From NCBI RefSeq assembly GCF_000711735.1, contig NZ_JONL01000001.1, forward strand, positions 620,001 through 684,000: a stretch of DNA of 64,000 nucleotides, read 5' to 3'. Within the stretch, counting starts at the first letter, position 1; every line of letters starts with the position of its first letter. Source of the DNA: Maridesulfovibrio frigidus DSM 17176. GTDB lineage: Bacteria; Desulfobacterota; Desulfovibrionia; Desulfovibrionales; Desulfovibrionaceae. Under the pieces are notes generated by a model. That model searched no databases. It worked only from the letters and a program-made list of their open reading frames with translations, and had not been told where the DNA came from. This document shows positions 43,101 through 51,932 of this stretch, in pieces. A program made the position numbers and the translations under genes.

Positions 43101-45272
43101 ATGCGCTTATTTATAGCAGAAAAAAAGGATGTAGCTGAGGCAATTTCAATAGCAATGGGAGGACCGTCAAAGCCTTCCGGAGCTTCATTTTTTATAAATG
43201 GAGATCATATAACCTGGTTATGGGGACATGTTCTTCGTTTAACAGATCCTGAAGAACACGATGATCGGTATAAAAAATGGTCACTGAGTGTTCTGCCCAT
43301 GGACTGGCCAATCAGCTATGCACCGGAAGAAAGGCATATTCCCCACCTCAAAAAAGTCATTGAGTTAGCAAGTAACGCAACTGAACTGATCAATGCCGGT
43401 GATCCAGATCCAGAAGGTCAGAGGCTGGTAGATGAAGTCATCGAGTACGCCGGACTTGAAGGAAAACCGATTAAAAGAATACTGATCAATGACAACAACA
43501 GCCCTGCAATCCTCAAAGCAATTGAAAACATTGAAGACAACGAAAAGTACAGAGGGCTGTCCATGTCTGCCCTGGCACGAGCGGTGTGTGATCAGCGGTA
43601 TGGATACAATCTTACGCGCTGCTTCACTCTGAAGGCTCGTGAAAAAGGTTACGACGGAGTTCTTTCTGTCGGGCGAGTGCAGACTCCTATCCTCGGCCTT
43701 GTAGTTGCCCGCGACCGCGCACATGAGGCTCACAAAAAACAAGCTTATCACAACATTAAAGCTCAGATTAATATGTCGGACAGCAGGTCAATCAGTGCGG
43801 ATTACATTCCTGTTTCAACTGATCCTATGGATGAAAAAGGCCGCATAATCGATGCTGTTTTTGCAAGGAAAATTGTAAACGAAGTCCAAGGACAACCCGT
43901 CTCAATATTGTCCGTGGAATCAGTGAATAGAAAGAACAGCCCACCCCAGCCATATAATTTGCTGGCTCTTCAAGCTGATGCCGCAGGGCTATGGAATTAC
44001 AAACCGAAAGCGGTGCTTGAAATTACGCAGCGGCTCCGTGATCGCCATAAAGCAATTACTTACAACCGCAGTGATTGCCGTTTCTTAAATGACGATCGGC
44101 ACAGTGAAGCTCCTGAGCTACTGAAAAATCTATCCTCAGCTTTTGGAGAAATGGCGGAATACGCTAATCCAAATCTAAAAAGTAAAGCTTTCAATTCAAA
44201 AAAGGTCGGAGCACATCACGCTATCATTCCCACAATGAACGTGCCGGACCTTAATAAATTATCCGAAGATGAACGCCGTATTTATGAGCTTATAGCACGC
44301 CTTTACATTGCTCAGTTTTATCCTCCAGCAGAATTTACAGCCACAAAAGTACAACTGGAAATTGCCGGGCATACTTTTGTGGCTGAAGGCAGACTCAATG
44401 CAGTTCCTGGCTGGAGATGTCTAAATCAGGCAGACCTTAAAGATTTTGAAAAGGCCGAAAAACAAAAAGAGCTACATAAACTGCAAAAATCTGAATCCGG
44501 ACATGTTGAATCAGCTGAAAGCACAAAAACTTTCACAAAACCACCGGCCAGATATTCCATGAAAACCCTGCTTAAGGATCTGACCGGAGTCGCCAAGTAT
44601 GTAACTGATCCTGAAATTAAAAAGCTGCTGCTCGATAAAGACAGCGATAAACAGGATGAGTCAGGCGGAATTGGGACACCGGCCACTCGGGATTCCCACA
44701 TTGATACATTGTTTCGCAGAAATTTCATTGCTGAAGAAGGAAAGCACATAACCAGCACGGAAATCGGGCGCAGCTTTCACGATGCCCTGCCTGATTTTGC
44801 GGTCAAACCTGACATGACAGCTCTATGGCATGAAAAGCAAAAAATGATCGAAGCCGGTGAGATGGACTATCAGGATCTGATTGCCGAGGTGGACAAATCC
44901 GTTGCGCTAGAAATTGAGCGCGTTATGAAAAACGGCCTGAACATCGATATAAAAAGCGATGGAATCCAGTGCCCAAGATGCAAGAAGGGAATCCTCAAAT
45001 CTAGACAAGGCCCAAAGGGGAAATTCTGGGGCTGCTCTAGCTATCCGGAGTGCAATGCAATTGTTCAAGACAAGGATGGGAAACCCAATATTTCATCCAA
45101 ACCGACAAAAAAACCTACAGGATCATCGGCCCACCTTTGCCCAGAGTGCAAAAGTGGGCTCGTGCGGCGTCCCGCAAAAAAGCAAGGAGTCTTCTGGTGG
45201 GGATGCAGCGGTTATCCTGAGTGTAAATTCATGGCTTATGATGAAGAAGGTAAACCTAAATTGGAGAATTAA
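43101..45272 (+). CDS. topB: DNA topoisomerase III (TopB/TraE-like)
   Basis: A 723-aa type IA topoisomerase. Toprim domain at the N-terminus (FIAEKKDVAEAIS and GDPDPEGQ, the metal motif), catalytic Tyr in SVGRVQTPILG region, then two C-terminal topoisomerase zinc fingers (CPRCKKG...GCSSYPEC and CPECKSG...GCSGYPEC). IncP TraE is the transfer-region equivalent. Two bases after traF. Confidence 0.92.
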   Translation: MRLFIAEKKDVAEAISIAMGGPSKPSGASFFINGDHITWLWGHVLRLTDPEEHDDRYKKWSLSVLPMDWPISYAPEERHIPHLKKVIELASNATELINAGDPDPEGQRLVDEVIEYAGLEGKPIKRILINDNNSPAILKAIENIEDNEKYRGLSMSALARAVCDQRYGYNLTRCFTLKAREKGYDGVLSVGRVQTPILGLVVARDRAHEAHKKQAYHNIKAQINMSDSRSISADYIPVSTDPMDEKGRIIDAVFARKIVNEVQGQPVSILSVESVNRKNSPPQPYNLLALQADAAGLWNYKPKAVLEITQRLRDRHKAITYNRSDCRFLNDDRHSEAPELLKNLSSAFGEMAEYANPNLKSKAFNSKKVGAHHAIIPTMNVPDLNKLSEDERRIYELIARLYIAQFYPPAEFTATKVQLEIAGHTFVAEGRLNAVPGWRCLNQADLKDFEKAEKQKELHKLQKSESGHVESAESTKTFTKPPARYSMKTLLKDLTGVAKYVTDPEIKKLLLDKDSDKQDESGGIGTPATRDSHIDTLFRRNFIAEEGKHITSTEIGRSFHDALPDFAVKPDMTALWHEKQKMIEAGEMDYQDLIAEVDKSVALEIERVMKNGLNIDIKSDGIQCPRCKKGILKSRQGPKGKFWGCSSYPECNAIVQDKDGKPNISSKPTKKPTGSSAHLCPECKSGLVRRPAKKQGVFWWGCSGYPECKFMAYDEEGKPKLEN

Positions 45273-45275
45273 AAA

Positions 45276-45941
45276 ATGCTATACACAGAAGAAACGGCAT
45301 GGGCTGACGTTATTTTTTCAGGCGAAATCCCCAAGGATGAAACAATTCCCCTTCAACCTTGTCTTTGGTGCTCAGCACCGGAGGGTAAACTCAGTTGCCT
45401 TCATTCACAGATTCTAGGTGAAAAAAAAGATCAGGAGAAAAATCTATTTTCAATTCGTTGTGATCGATGTGGCGCTCACAGTCCGTTATGTGAATCCATG
45501 GAAGAAACTGCTTCTGTTTGGAATTCAAGCACTTTCAACACAGATACGAATCAGAAAGGCCAACTAACTGTAAGAATAATAAAAGACGCAAAACCCAAAG
45601 ACAAAATCTATCGACTGGGAGACTCTAACGGGCTTTGCCTGGAAGTAACTCCATCCGGATCTAAGCTATGGCGTTTGCGCTATTACTTCGAAGGAAAAGC
45701 CAAAATGATTGGTTTAGGGGCCTTCCCGGAAACAAGCTTGAATAAGGCAAGGAAGATTAGAAATGAACAACAGCAAACTCTCAAAAAGGGCATAGATCCC
45801 TCAAAAGAAAGACAAAAACAACAAGTAAATACCAAGGAGGTTCAGGAACAAGCCAAAATCATCAACAAAATAGATACCCTAATCAGGCAACTCAGAAACT
45901 CAAAAAAATCATTCAAAGCAACAACTGAACCCGCGGAGTAA
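45276..45941 (+). CDS. Lar-like zinc-ribbon fused to integrase arm-type DNA-binding domain
   Basis: A 221-aa protein. Residues about 25-85 have a Lar-type restriction-alleviation zinc pattern (PCLWCSAPEG...IRCDRCGAHSPLCESMEETASVWN). Residues about 100-165 match the arm-binding DUF4102 domain of P4-type integrases (YRLGDSNGLCLEVTPSG, SKLWRLRYYFEGKAK, GLGAFPETSLNKAR, GIDPSKER). There is no catalytic recombinase domain, so it cannot be an integrase. A DNA-binding or antirestriction role is inferred. Confidence 0.72.
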   Translation: MLYTEETAWADVIFSGEIPKDETIPLQPCLWCSAPEGKLSCLHSQILGEKKDQEKNLFSIRCDRCGAHSPLCESMEETASVWNSSTFNTDTNQKGQLTVRIIKDAKPKDKIYRLGDSNGLCLEVTPSGSKLWRLRYYFEGKAKMIGLGAFPETSLNKARKIRNEQQQTLKKGIDPSKERQKQQVNTKEVQEQAKIINKIDTLIRQLRNSKKSFKATTEPAE

Positions 45942-45946
45942 AAAAC

Positions 45947-46153
45947 ATGTCCGACAAAGACGAAATCAAAAAACGGTTAGACGAACAAGCCCGCCAGATC
46001 GACAAAGATCTATCCGAAAATCCGGGCGCAGCAATCGAGGTTGATCAGGAGCTGGCCGACCATATGGGGGCTTTTGAAGAAAAGGCCATATCTCTGGAAG
46101 ATGCTGAAGACGCTTCTTTTGATGGGGATGAAGATATCTCCGGAGAGGATTAG
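45947..46153 (+). CDS. Small acidic protein, unknown
   Basis: A 68-aa acidic, helical protein (DEIKKRLDEQARQIDKDL at the start, D/E-rich end). It lies five bases after the Lar fusion and two before the ArdC-type gene. No family recognised; it may be a DNA mimic, but that is a guess. Confidence 0.5.
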   Translation: MSDKDEIKKRLDEQARQIDKDLSENPGAAIEVDQELADHMGAFEEKAISLEDAEDASFDGDEDISGED

Positions 46154-46155
46154 CT

Positions 46156-48522
46156 ATGGCAAAAGATAAAAAGCCTTTTCACGAAAGCTTTGCTGAAAAG
46201 ATAATTGAAAGTTTAAAGGCAGGAACCGCTCCGTGGCAACGGCCATGGGAACCGGGTGAATATCAATCACCTTTCAATCCTATTTCCGGTTCTGTTTATA
46301 GCGGAGTCAATCAGGTGGCACTCAGTGCAGCCGGTCTGAATGACCCTAGGTTTATGACTTATAAACAGGCAGCGTCCAAAGGTTGGCAGATAAAGAAAGG
46401 GGCCAAGTCAGAGAAAGTCGTTTTCTGGGCTTCAGGTAGGCCTGAACTTATCAAGGATGAAGGGAATAAGCCTATCCTTGATGAAAATGGCAAAATGCAA
46501 TTTGAAATTATTCCATTCCCAAAACCTGTACTGCGCTACGCAAGCGTTTTCCATGCGAGTCAGATTGAAGGAATTCCGGAATGGGAAGGACGGGAAGTAA
46601 CATGGAATCCTGATGAACGGGCCGAAATAGTTATCGGCAATTCAGGAGCAAGCATCATTCATGATCAACATAAACGGGCTTTCTACAGGCCTTCATCAGA
46701 TGAAATACATCTGCCTCCCCAAGCCGCTTTTGACAGTTCAGACAAATACTACAGCACGGCATTGCATGAGCTGAGTCACTGGACAGGCCATGCTTCGCGA
46801 CTGGACCGAGAAGGAGGACCATTTGGATCTGAACTGTATGCGCGTGAAGAACTGCGTGCAGAAATAGGAAGCTGGATGATCAACTCTGAGCTGGGCTTGG
46901 GGCATGATCCAAGCCAGCACCTCAGTTACGTAGATAGCTGGGTGAAAGTTCTTGAAAAGGATCCTTATGAAATAGTCCGGGCATGTAGAGATGCGGACAA
47001 AATTAAGAAATACACCCTCGATTTTGAAAAACAGCGCAGCATGGAAGAAACTAAGGAGCAAGGAATGGCTATGTCCGGACCGGACAAGGCGAGGCTTGAA
47101 CAACGAGAATCAATGCATGGAACACCTGAAAATGGTAAAACTTATCTGAAAGTGCCATTTTCCGAAAAAGAACAAGCCAAAAAGCTTGGAGCCAAATGGG
47201 ATAAAGAGCAAAAAATGTGGTTTGCTCCTGAAGGAGCAAATCCGGATTCTTTTAAAAAATGGTTGCCGAGACTTGCAGAGCGAATTGAAGTCAGTATTAA
47301 AAAAACTGGTGAACTTATCCAGTCAATGACAAAAGACGCTGAAAAAAAGAAACAAGAAAAGTCTCAGGCAAAAAATCCAGCTCAAGAAAAAACTTATCTT
47401 AATGTACCCTACAAGGAAAAATGGCAGGCCAAGAAGCTCGGCGCACGCTGGGACAAATCAGCAAAACTCTGGTTTGCAGCCACCGGAACAGATCTGGATC
47501 CACTTTCAAAGTGGCTGCCCAAGAATAAAGCTATCACTCCTGCCGGCAACCCAGAACAGGAGTTTGCAAAAGCTGTTCAGGAAGCCGGTCTTGATCTTCA
47601 AGGCCAACTACCCATTATGGACGGAACTCTCCAACGAATACCTGTAATTGAAGGTAAGCAAAATTCCAAAGACGGGGCTTACACAGGGTTCCTTGATGGC
47701 AATCCGGCAGGGTTCATCCAGAACCACAAGACCGGCCTTAAGATGAATTGGAAAGCAGAAGGCCATCAGTTAACTGATGAACAAAAAGCAGAGTTAAAAG
47801 CACAGTCTGCTCAAAAGAAGCAGGAACGTGAAAAGCTGCTTGCCGAGCAACGAGAGAAAGCGTCCAAACGCTCATATGCCAAGTGGAAAAATGCAAAAGA
47901 CTGGGCCAATGATAAACAGACTTATCTAGCGAAGAAAGGAGTCTACGGTTATGGGGTCAAAGTAAATGAACATGGGAATCTGATTATTCCCGGTAGAGAT
48001 GTGAATGGTCATATTCATACCCTCCAGACAGTTACCGAAGAGGCAAAACTCTTTGAAAAAGGAGGGCTTAAATCAGGCTCATTCCACACCATTGATCCTG
48101 ACCAGAAGATTGCCCAAGGCGGCCCGATTCTCATTGCTGAAGGGTACGCAACATCAGCCAGCATACACATGGCCACAGGAGAACCGACAATTGTTGCTTT
48201 CGATGCATCAAATCTTGAGCCGGTCGCAAAGGCACTGCACGAAAAGTACCCGGATAGCCCGATTATAATTCTTGGAGATAATGACCATCATCTGAAAAAT
48301 AATGTGGGAGTAGAAAAGGCAGAAGCGGCGGCAATAGCTGTTAGCGGAGTGGCCATAGTTCCAAAGTTCTCAGACAGTGAGCGAGAACAAGGCTTAAGTG
48401 ACTTTAATGATTTGCATCAGTCTAGTGGGCTGGATGCGGTTAAGAAGCAGCTCTTCGGTATCAATAAAGCACCTAAAAAAGCTGCTCAAAATAAAAACGA
48501 GGAACAGGCCTTAGCAATATAA
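46156..48522 (+). CDS. ArdC-type antirestriction/metallopeptidase fused to DUF5710 repeats and a Toprim domain
   Basis: A 788-aa multi-domain protein. N-terminal ArdC ssDNA-binding domain (about 1-130, KAGTAPWQRPW); zincin metallopeptidase domain with HELSHWTGH (about 198-206) and the downstream ELRAEIGSW; two DUF5710 repeats (KTYLKVPFSEKEQAKKLGAK, W-kxW pattern, and KTYLNVPYKEKWQAKKLGAR); then a long linker and a TraC-like Toprim/primase region (ILIAEGYATSASIHMATG, then VAFDASNLEPV and ILGDNDHH). It protects incoming ssDNA and may prime replication. Confidence 0.85.
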   Translation: MAKDKKPFHESFAEKIIESLKAGTAPWQRPWEPGEYQSPFNPISGSVYSGVNQVALSAAGLNDPRFMTYKQAASKGWQIKKGAKSEKVVFWASGRPELIKDEGNKPILDENGKMQFEIIPFPKPVLRYASVFHASQIEGIPEWEGREVTWNPDERAEIVIGNSGASIIHDQHKRAFYRPSSDEIHLPPQAAFDSSDKYYSTALHELSHWTGHASRLDREGGPFGSELYAREELRAEIGSWMINSELGLGHDPSQHLSYVDSWVKVLEKDPYEIVRACRDADKIKKYTLDFEKQRSMEETKEQGMAMSGPDKARLEQRESMHGTPENGKTYLKVPFSEKEQAKKLGAKWDKEQKMWFAPEGANPDSFKKWLPRLAERIEVSIKKTGELIQSMTKDAEKKKQEKSQAKNPAQEKTYLNVPYKEKWQAKKLGARWDKSAKLWFAATGTDLDPLSKWLPKNKAITPAGNPEQEFAKAVQEAGLDLQGQLPIMDGTLQRIPVIEGKQNSKDGAYTGFLDGNPAGFIQNHKTGLKMNWKAEGHQLTDEQKAELKAQSAQKKQEREKLLAEQREKASKRSYAKWKNAKDWANDKQTYLAKKGVYGYGVKVNEHGNLIIPGRDVNGHIHTLQTVTEEAKLFEKGGLKSGSFHTIDPDQKIAQGGPILIAEGYATSASIHMATGEPTIVAFDASNLEPVAKALHEKYPDSPIIILGDNDHHLKNNVGVEKAEAAAIAVSGVAIVPKFSDSEREQGLSDFNDLHQSSGLDAVKKQLFGINKAPKKAAQNKNEEQALAI

Positions 48523-48572
48523 GCAAACAAGCGGGATCTGAGGGGGGCCGCTTAAACCTAAAAGAGAATATT

Positions 48573-48749
48573 ATGAAAAAAGACGAACAGAACAACGCAC
48601 TGGATAACCCGGCATTTACAATCAAAGACGGCCACGAGTTAATCATATGTGATGACTGTGGAGAAGAACTTGTTTTTTCGATGCAGGATAACTACCATCA
48701 ATTTACACTAATACTTTGCACAAAGCTTAGGCCTTTATTTCACTGGTAA
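48573..48749 (+). CDS. Small CxxC protein
   Basis: A 58-aa frame, too short for most gene finders, with AAAGAGA before ATG 48573. It contains ICDDCGEEL, a single CxxC knuckle as in half a zinc ribbon, and ends LRPLFHW. It may be a truncated zinc-ribbon protein; only one Cys pair plus a late Cys is present. Confidence 0.45.
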   Translation: MKKDEQNNALDNPAFTIKDGHELIICDDCGEELVFSMQDNYHQFTLILCTKLRPLFHW

Positions 48750-48776
48750 CCTTAGTCATATAAACTGTAGTAACCA

Positions 48777-49631
48777 ATGTTTACCGAATCCAATATACTC
48801 ATATACAGATGTGTGACTCCCCTTCACTGCACAGCAAGCGAAGCTGGAGAAAGCATTTACTTTTCAGTCGCCCGCGAACAATCCACCAATTTTCCGATTA
48901 TCCCGGCCACATCGTTAAAAGGAGTCTGGCGTGACATCTGCCAACGTACTGAAGAATGGAAAGACGAAGTCGCAGCGGCATTCGGCCCGGACTCACAAGA
49001 AGTGGGCAAAAATAACTCTGGCCTACTCGGCTTTATGGATGCCCAGATTCTGTACATACCAGTCAGATCAAACGTGCGAACTTTCTTCCTGATAACCTGC
49101 CCTCTCCAGATAAGCAGGTTCAATGATGCCAGAGAAAAAAAAGGACTCTCTACCTATGCCATTAAAGAACAATGCGAAAACGATATAATAATCTCAGAAG
49201 CACTGTGCGACATTTCAAAAATCTACCTTGAAGATATCAAACTGAATGCAAAACATAAAACCCTCACACTGCCCACAGATGGAGTTCCAGCCCATTTAAC
49301 ACCTAGACTGGCTCTAGTATCTGACGATAAATTCGAGTGGTTTGCTTCTAACACTATGGAAATCCACGCTCATAACAAACTCAGTGTAACAAATAAATCT
49401 AAAAACCTCTGGTACGAAGAATTGGTTCCTGCAGAAAGCATCTTTTTCGGCCAACTGCTGGAAAGCCTTCCATACAAAGCAAAAGAAGGAGATACTACCG
49501 GAAAGTACTCATCTAAATTAATGACAACAGCCCCCCCTTTCTTCCAAATCGGCAGAAACTACTCTACCGGCCACGGACAGATGCAAATAACTGTTGTAAC
49601 TCAAGATGAAAGCTACAAGGATGATTGGTAA
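48777..49631 (+). CDS. Orphan Cmr4-like RAMP (Cas7-group) protein
   Basis: A 284-aa protein with clear Cmr4 motifs: YRCVTPLHCTASEAGESI at the start, VAREQSTNFPIIPATSLKG (Cmr4: QRE...FPVIPGSSLKG), SGLLGFMDAQILYIPVRS (GLLsFtDArLL.lPVRS), FFLITCPLQISRF, ESIFFGQLLESL and the closing Gly-rich loop QIGRNYSTGHGQMQI. In type III-B complexes Cmr4 forms the backbone and cuts target RNA with an Asp five residues before the conserved Arg; here that site reads Tyr. No other cas gene or CRISPR array is present. No clear ribosome binding site. Confidence 0.82.
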   Translation: MFTESNILIYRCVTPLHCTASEAGESIYFSVAREQSTNFPIIPATSLKGVWRDICQRTEEWKDEVAAAFGPDSQEVGKNNSGLLGFMDAQILYIPVRSNVRTFFLITCPLQISRFNDAREKKGLSTYAIKEQCENDIIISEALCDISKIYLEDIKLNAKHKTLTLPTDGVPAHLTPRLALVSDDKFEWFASNTMEIHAHNKLSVTNKSKNLWYEELVPAESIFFGQLLESLPYKAKEGDTTGKYSSKLMTTAPPFFQIGRNYSTGHGQMQITVVTQDESYKDDW

Positions 49632-49751
49632 AGAAAATATTTAGCTGAACTTCAATTCAAAATTTGGGGCAAATATCCCTGTCTGCATTGCTTTTTTAAA
49701 ACACAAGAGAGAGATAAAGACCGCCCGGCTTAGCTTTCCTCCCCTGACCTT

Positions 49752-49774
49752 GGCTGCTGCTCCGCAACGCAGCC
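49752..49774. promoter_or_regulatory. Putative DGR target hairpin next to VR1
   Basis: Inverted repeat GGCTGC / GCAGCC (6 bp, 11-nt loop) located 49 bp beyond the end of VR1, just past the target stop codon. The same hairpin follows VR2 and is missing next to the template, as expected for the cruciform that marks DGR targets. Confidence 0.5.
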
Positions 49775-49809
49775 CGGCAGGAGCTTAACTCTTCCTTTTG
49801 CGCCTCCGG

Positions 49810-50628
49810 CTACCCCTTTTGGCCTAAGGAAAAACGAAAACCAAAGTCCCCGTAACGGTAAACCGGCAGGCTCCTGCTGCGGTCGGCAGAACGCACGTAC
49901 CCGCCGTAGTCGTCCCAGCTGCCGCCACGCAGAACGCGGGACCCGGCGTCAGTAATGCCCTGTGGGTTTTCGACAGACCTTTCTGGATATTTCCCATACC
50001 AGTCAGCGCACCACTCCAACACATTCCCATGCATTTGATGAAGCCCCCACTGATTACAGGGCAATTCCTTAACCGGAACAGTTTTCCCTCGTGAAACGCC
50101 CTTGGGATCATCATTGTATGGGTAATTCCCATTATAGTTCACCTGTTCCGTAGTAATATTAACACCAAATGAAAACGATGTATCTGTTCCGGCACGGCAT
50201 CCATATTCCCACTCAGCTTCGGTAGGAAACTTTAGATTCAACTCTTGAAAACGCTTATTCACGGTTTGAATAAACTCCTGACAGTCATCCCAAGAAACAG
50301 TCTCGACAGGCAACTGAGCATTTCCTTTAAATTCGCTGGGATTATTGCCCATAACCTTTTCCCACAACTCTTGAGTACAGGCCGTGTCAGCAAGCCAATA
50401 ACCTTTTGTCAATGTCACTTCATGTTGTATTTCATTTTTAGACCTCTTCGGCTCATCTTCGGGGGAACCCATCATAAAAGTTCCGGGACGAATCCAACGC
50501 ATGACCTGTATTATCCCTTCGATATTTAAATCGGCATAGAGACCATATTGATCCTGCCCCCATGAACTTGCCCATAGAGGTGGGAAGGGAGAAGGGGGGA
50601 TGTTGTTATCAATGAAACCTGAAGTCAT
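49810..50628 (-). CDS. FGE-sulfatase-domain protein, second DGR target
   Basis: A 272-aa protein made almost wholly of a formylglycine-generating-enzyme (SUMF1/CLec-fold) domain: GTFMMGSPEDEP, ACTQELWEKVMGNNPSEF, PVETVSWDDCQEFI, FPTEAEWEYGCRAG and HGNVLEWCADWYG. The C-terminus ([20 protein letters not shown]...GFRFSLGQKG) is variable repeat VR1, where ligand-binding loops lie in DGR-diversified C-type-lectin-like folds. It is a paralogue of the C-terminus of the 936-aa target and lies downstream of the template. No vWA-like part. Confidence 0.9.
   Translation of the reverse strand: MTSGFIDNNIPPSPFPPLWASSWGQDQYGLYADLNIEGIIQVMRWIRPGTFMMGSPEDEPKRSKNEIQHEVTLTKGYWLADTACTQELWEKVMGNNPSEFKGNAQLPVETVSWDDCQEFIQTVNKRFQELNLKFPTEAEWEYGCRAGTDTSFSFGVNITTEQVNYNGNYPYNDDPKGVSRGKTVPVKELPCNQWGLHQMHGNVLEWCADWYGKYPERSVENPQGITDAGSRVLRGGSWDDYGGYVRSADRSRSLPVYRYGDFGFRFSLGQKG
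49824..49945 (-). repeat. DGR variable repeat VR1
   Basis: 122 bp aligned without gaps to the template at 50774-50895. 18 differences, all at positions that are T on + (A on the coding strand) in the template: 8 read A, 9 read C and 1 reads G on +. The 21 bp nearest the stop codon (CTAAGGAAAAACG... on +) are invariant, serving as the initiation-of-mutagenic-homing side. Confidence 0.95.
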
Positions 50629-50773
50629 ATTTTACTCATTATGTTTGAATAGAAGGCGCACCGGTAAGCCTTCGGAAAGACCTACTAACATACCGGCTGC
50701 CATTTACTTTTTGCCATCAATTGATGGACAGGATGCGGGACTGGCCAATATGGTCATCCAACCACATATTGAA

Positions 50774-50895
50774 CTAAGGAAAAACGAAAACCAATGTTCC
50801 TGTTACGGTTATCCGGCTGGTTCCTGTTGCGGTTGGCAGAACGCACGTTCCTGCCGTTGTTGTTCCAGCTGCCGCCACGCAGAACGCGGTTCTCG
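50774..50895 (-). repeat. DGR template repeat (TR)
   Basis: 122-bp template, 29 bp downstream of the reverse transcriptase gene on the same strand. Read in the VR frame it is rich in AAC codons (three in a row after GGSW), the design that gives widest amino-acid variety when A is randomised. The 19 bp with GGTTTTCGTTTTTCCTTAG on the coding strand are shared exactly with both VRs. No ORF of its own is needed; it is transcribed as part of the retroelement RNA. Confidence 0.95.
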
Positions 50896-50924
50896 CTAAT
50901 TTGTCCATCACCCGAAAACTATGG

Positions 50925-51932
50925 TTACGCATCGACCACCCCATTGCATAAGTGTTCTTTGCTTCTCCAGCCTAAACTCGCAGCTTGATTCATTACTGCG
51001 GACAAAGATGCATACAACTGCTGAAGTTCAATTCCGCTGATTTCACCACGCTGAAAAGCAATCTCATTTATACGCCTCAATTGCGAATACCTGCACCGCT
51101 TCCGGGGAGTAAGTCTTACACTTCCCGGCAATACACGATACCCGCAATAGGTGACTCCATGAGATGATCTGTTGATCTGAACAGCTTTTTCGTTGCACTG
51201 CAGCACTAAAAAGTCCTGCAAAAACTCTCGCGCTGCCAGCAAGGTTAACTTAGCCTCCTCCCGTGAACGACACCACCATATTACGTCATCCATGTAACGG
51301 ACATGACATTTAACGCGTAACTTTTCCATCAAGAAACGATCAAAAGAGCTCATATAAAAATTAGCAAAATGCTGCGAAGTCAATGATCCTATGGGCAAGC
51401 CCTTACCGGGATGTTCCGAGAAAGAATCAATTATTAGCCCAACCAAATCACAGCATGATCCTTTAATTTTCCGCTTCAGCTGATTTAAGAGAATTTCATG
51501 ATCAATGGATGCAAAAAAACGCAATATATCCAATTTTACAAACCAAGGATATCTGCGCACCCCTTTTTGAACCCGGTATATAGCGGCAAGATTTCCTTTC
51601 CCGACACGACATGCGAATGTTGAATGAACAAGAGCTTTCTCCAGTACCGGTCCCACATGCCTAATAATGGCATGATGTACAACTCTGTCCTCAAAACATG
51701 CCGCATGAATAACACGATGTTTAGGGTCACGAATTAAAAATTGTTCATACCTGCCGTATGGGGCCAGACCTTTATTTATGTCATTACCCAGATTATAAAT
51801 ATTTTGCTCAAACCCATCAAAAAAATGACGCACTGCAGTTCGGTTCCGTTTACCTTTTGCGGCAAGAAATGTAGCAAACGCCATATTATTGAATTCAGCT
51901 ACTTCACTGATTTTGATTGCTATTCGCTTCAT
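50925..51932 (-). CDS. DGR reverse transcriptase
   Basis: A 335-aa reverse transcriptase of the DGR/group II-like class. Motifs: RDPKHRVIHAACFEDRVVHH (motif 0/1 region), FVKLDILRFFASIDH (motif 3, catalytic Asp), GLPIGSLTSQHFANFYMSSFDRF (motif 4, LPIGxxTSQ as in DGR enzymes), and RYMDDVIWW (YMDD, catalytic Asp pair). Intact. It overlaps the HRDC gene by 29 bp and is followed by the template. Confidence 0.95.
   Translation of the reverse strand: MKRIAIKISEVAEFNNMAFATFLAAKGKRNRTAVRHFFDGFEQNIYNLGNDINKGLAPYGRYEQFLIRDPKHRVIHAACFEDRVVHHAIIRHVGPVLEKALVHSTFACRVGKGNLAAIYRVQKGVRRYPWFVKLDILRFFASIDHEILLNQLKRKIKGSCCDLVGLIIDSFSEHPGKGLPIGSLTSQHFANFYMSSFDRFLMEKLRVKCHVRYMDDVIWWCRSREEAKLTLLAAREFLQDFLVLQCNEKAVQINRSSHGVTYCGYRVLPGSVRLTPRKRCRYSQLRRINEIAFQRGEISGIELQQLYASLSAVMNQAASLGWRSKEHLCNGVVDA

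Noticed and set aside
45600-45941. Second integrase at the end of the transfer block
   Set aside because: Only the arm-binding DUF4102 domain is present and no catalytic Arg/His/Tyr residues follow.
48600-50000. CRISPR array expected beside the Cmr4-like gene
   Set aside because: No evenly spaced direct repeats and no other cas gene were found around the RAMP gene or elsewhere in the window.
50600-50899. Plus-strand frame of 99 codons across the DGR template
   Set aside because: It is Cys/Arg-rich sequence produced by reading the template antisense; no ribosome binding site and no family.
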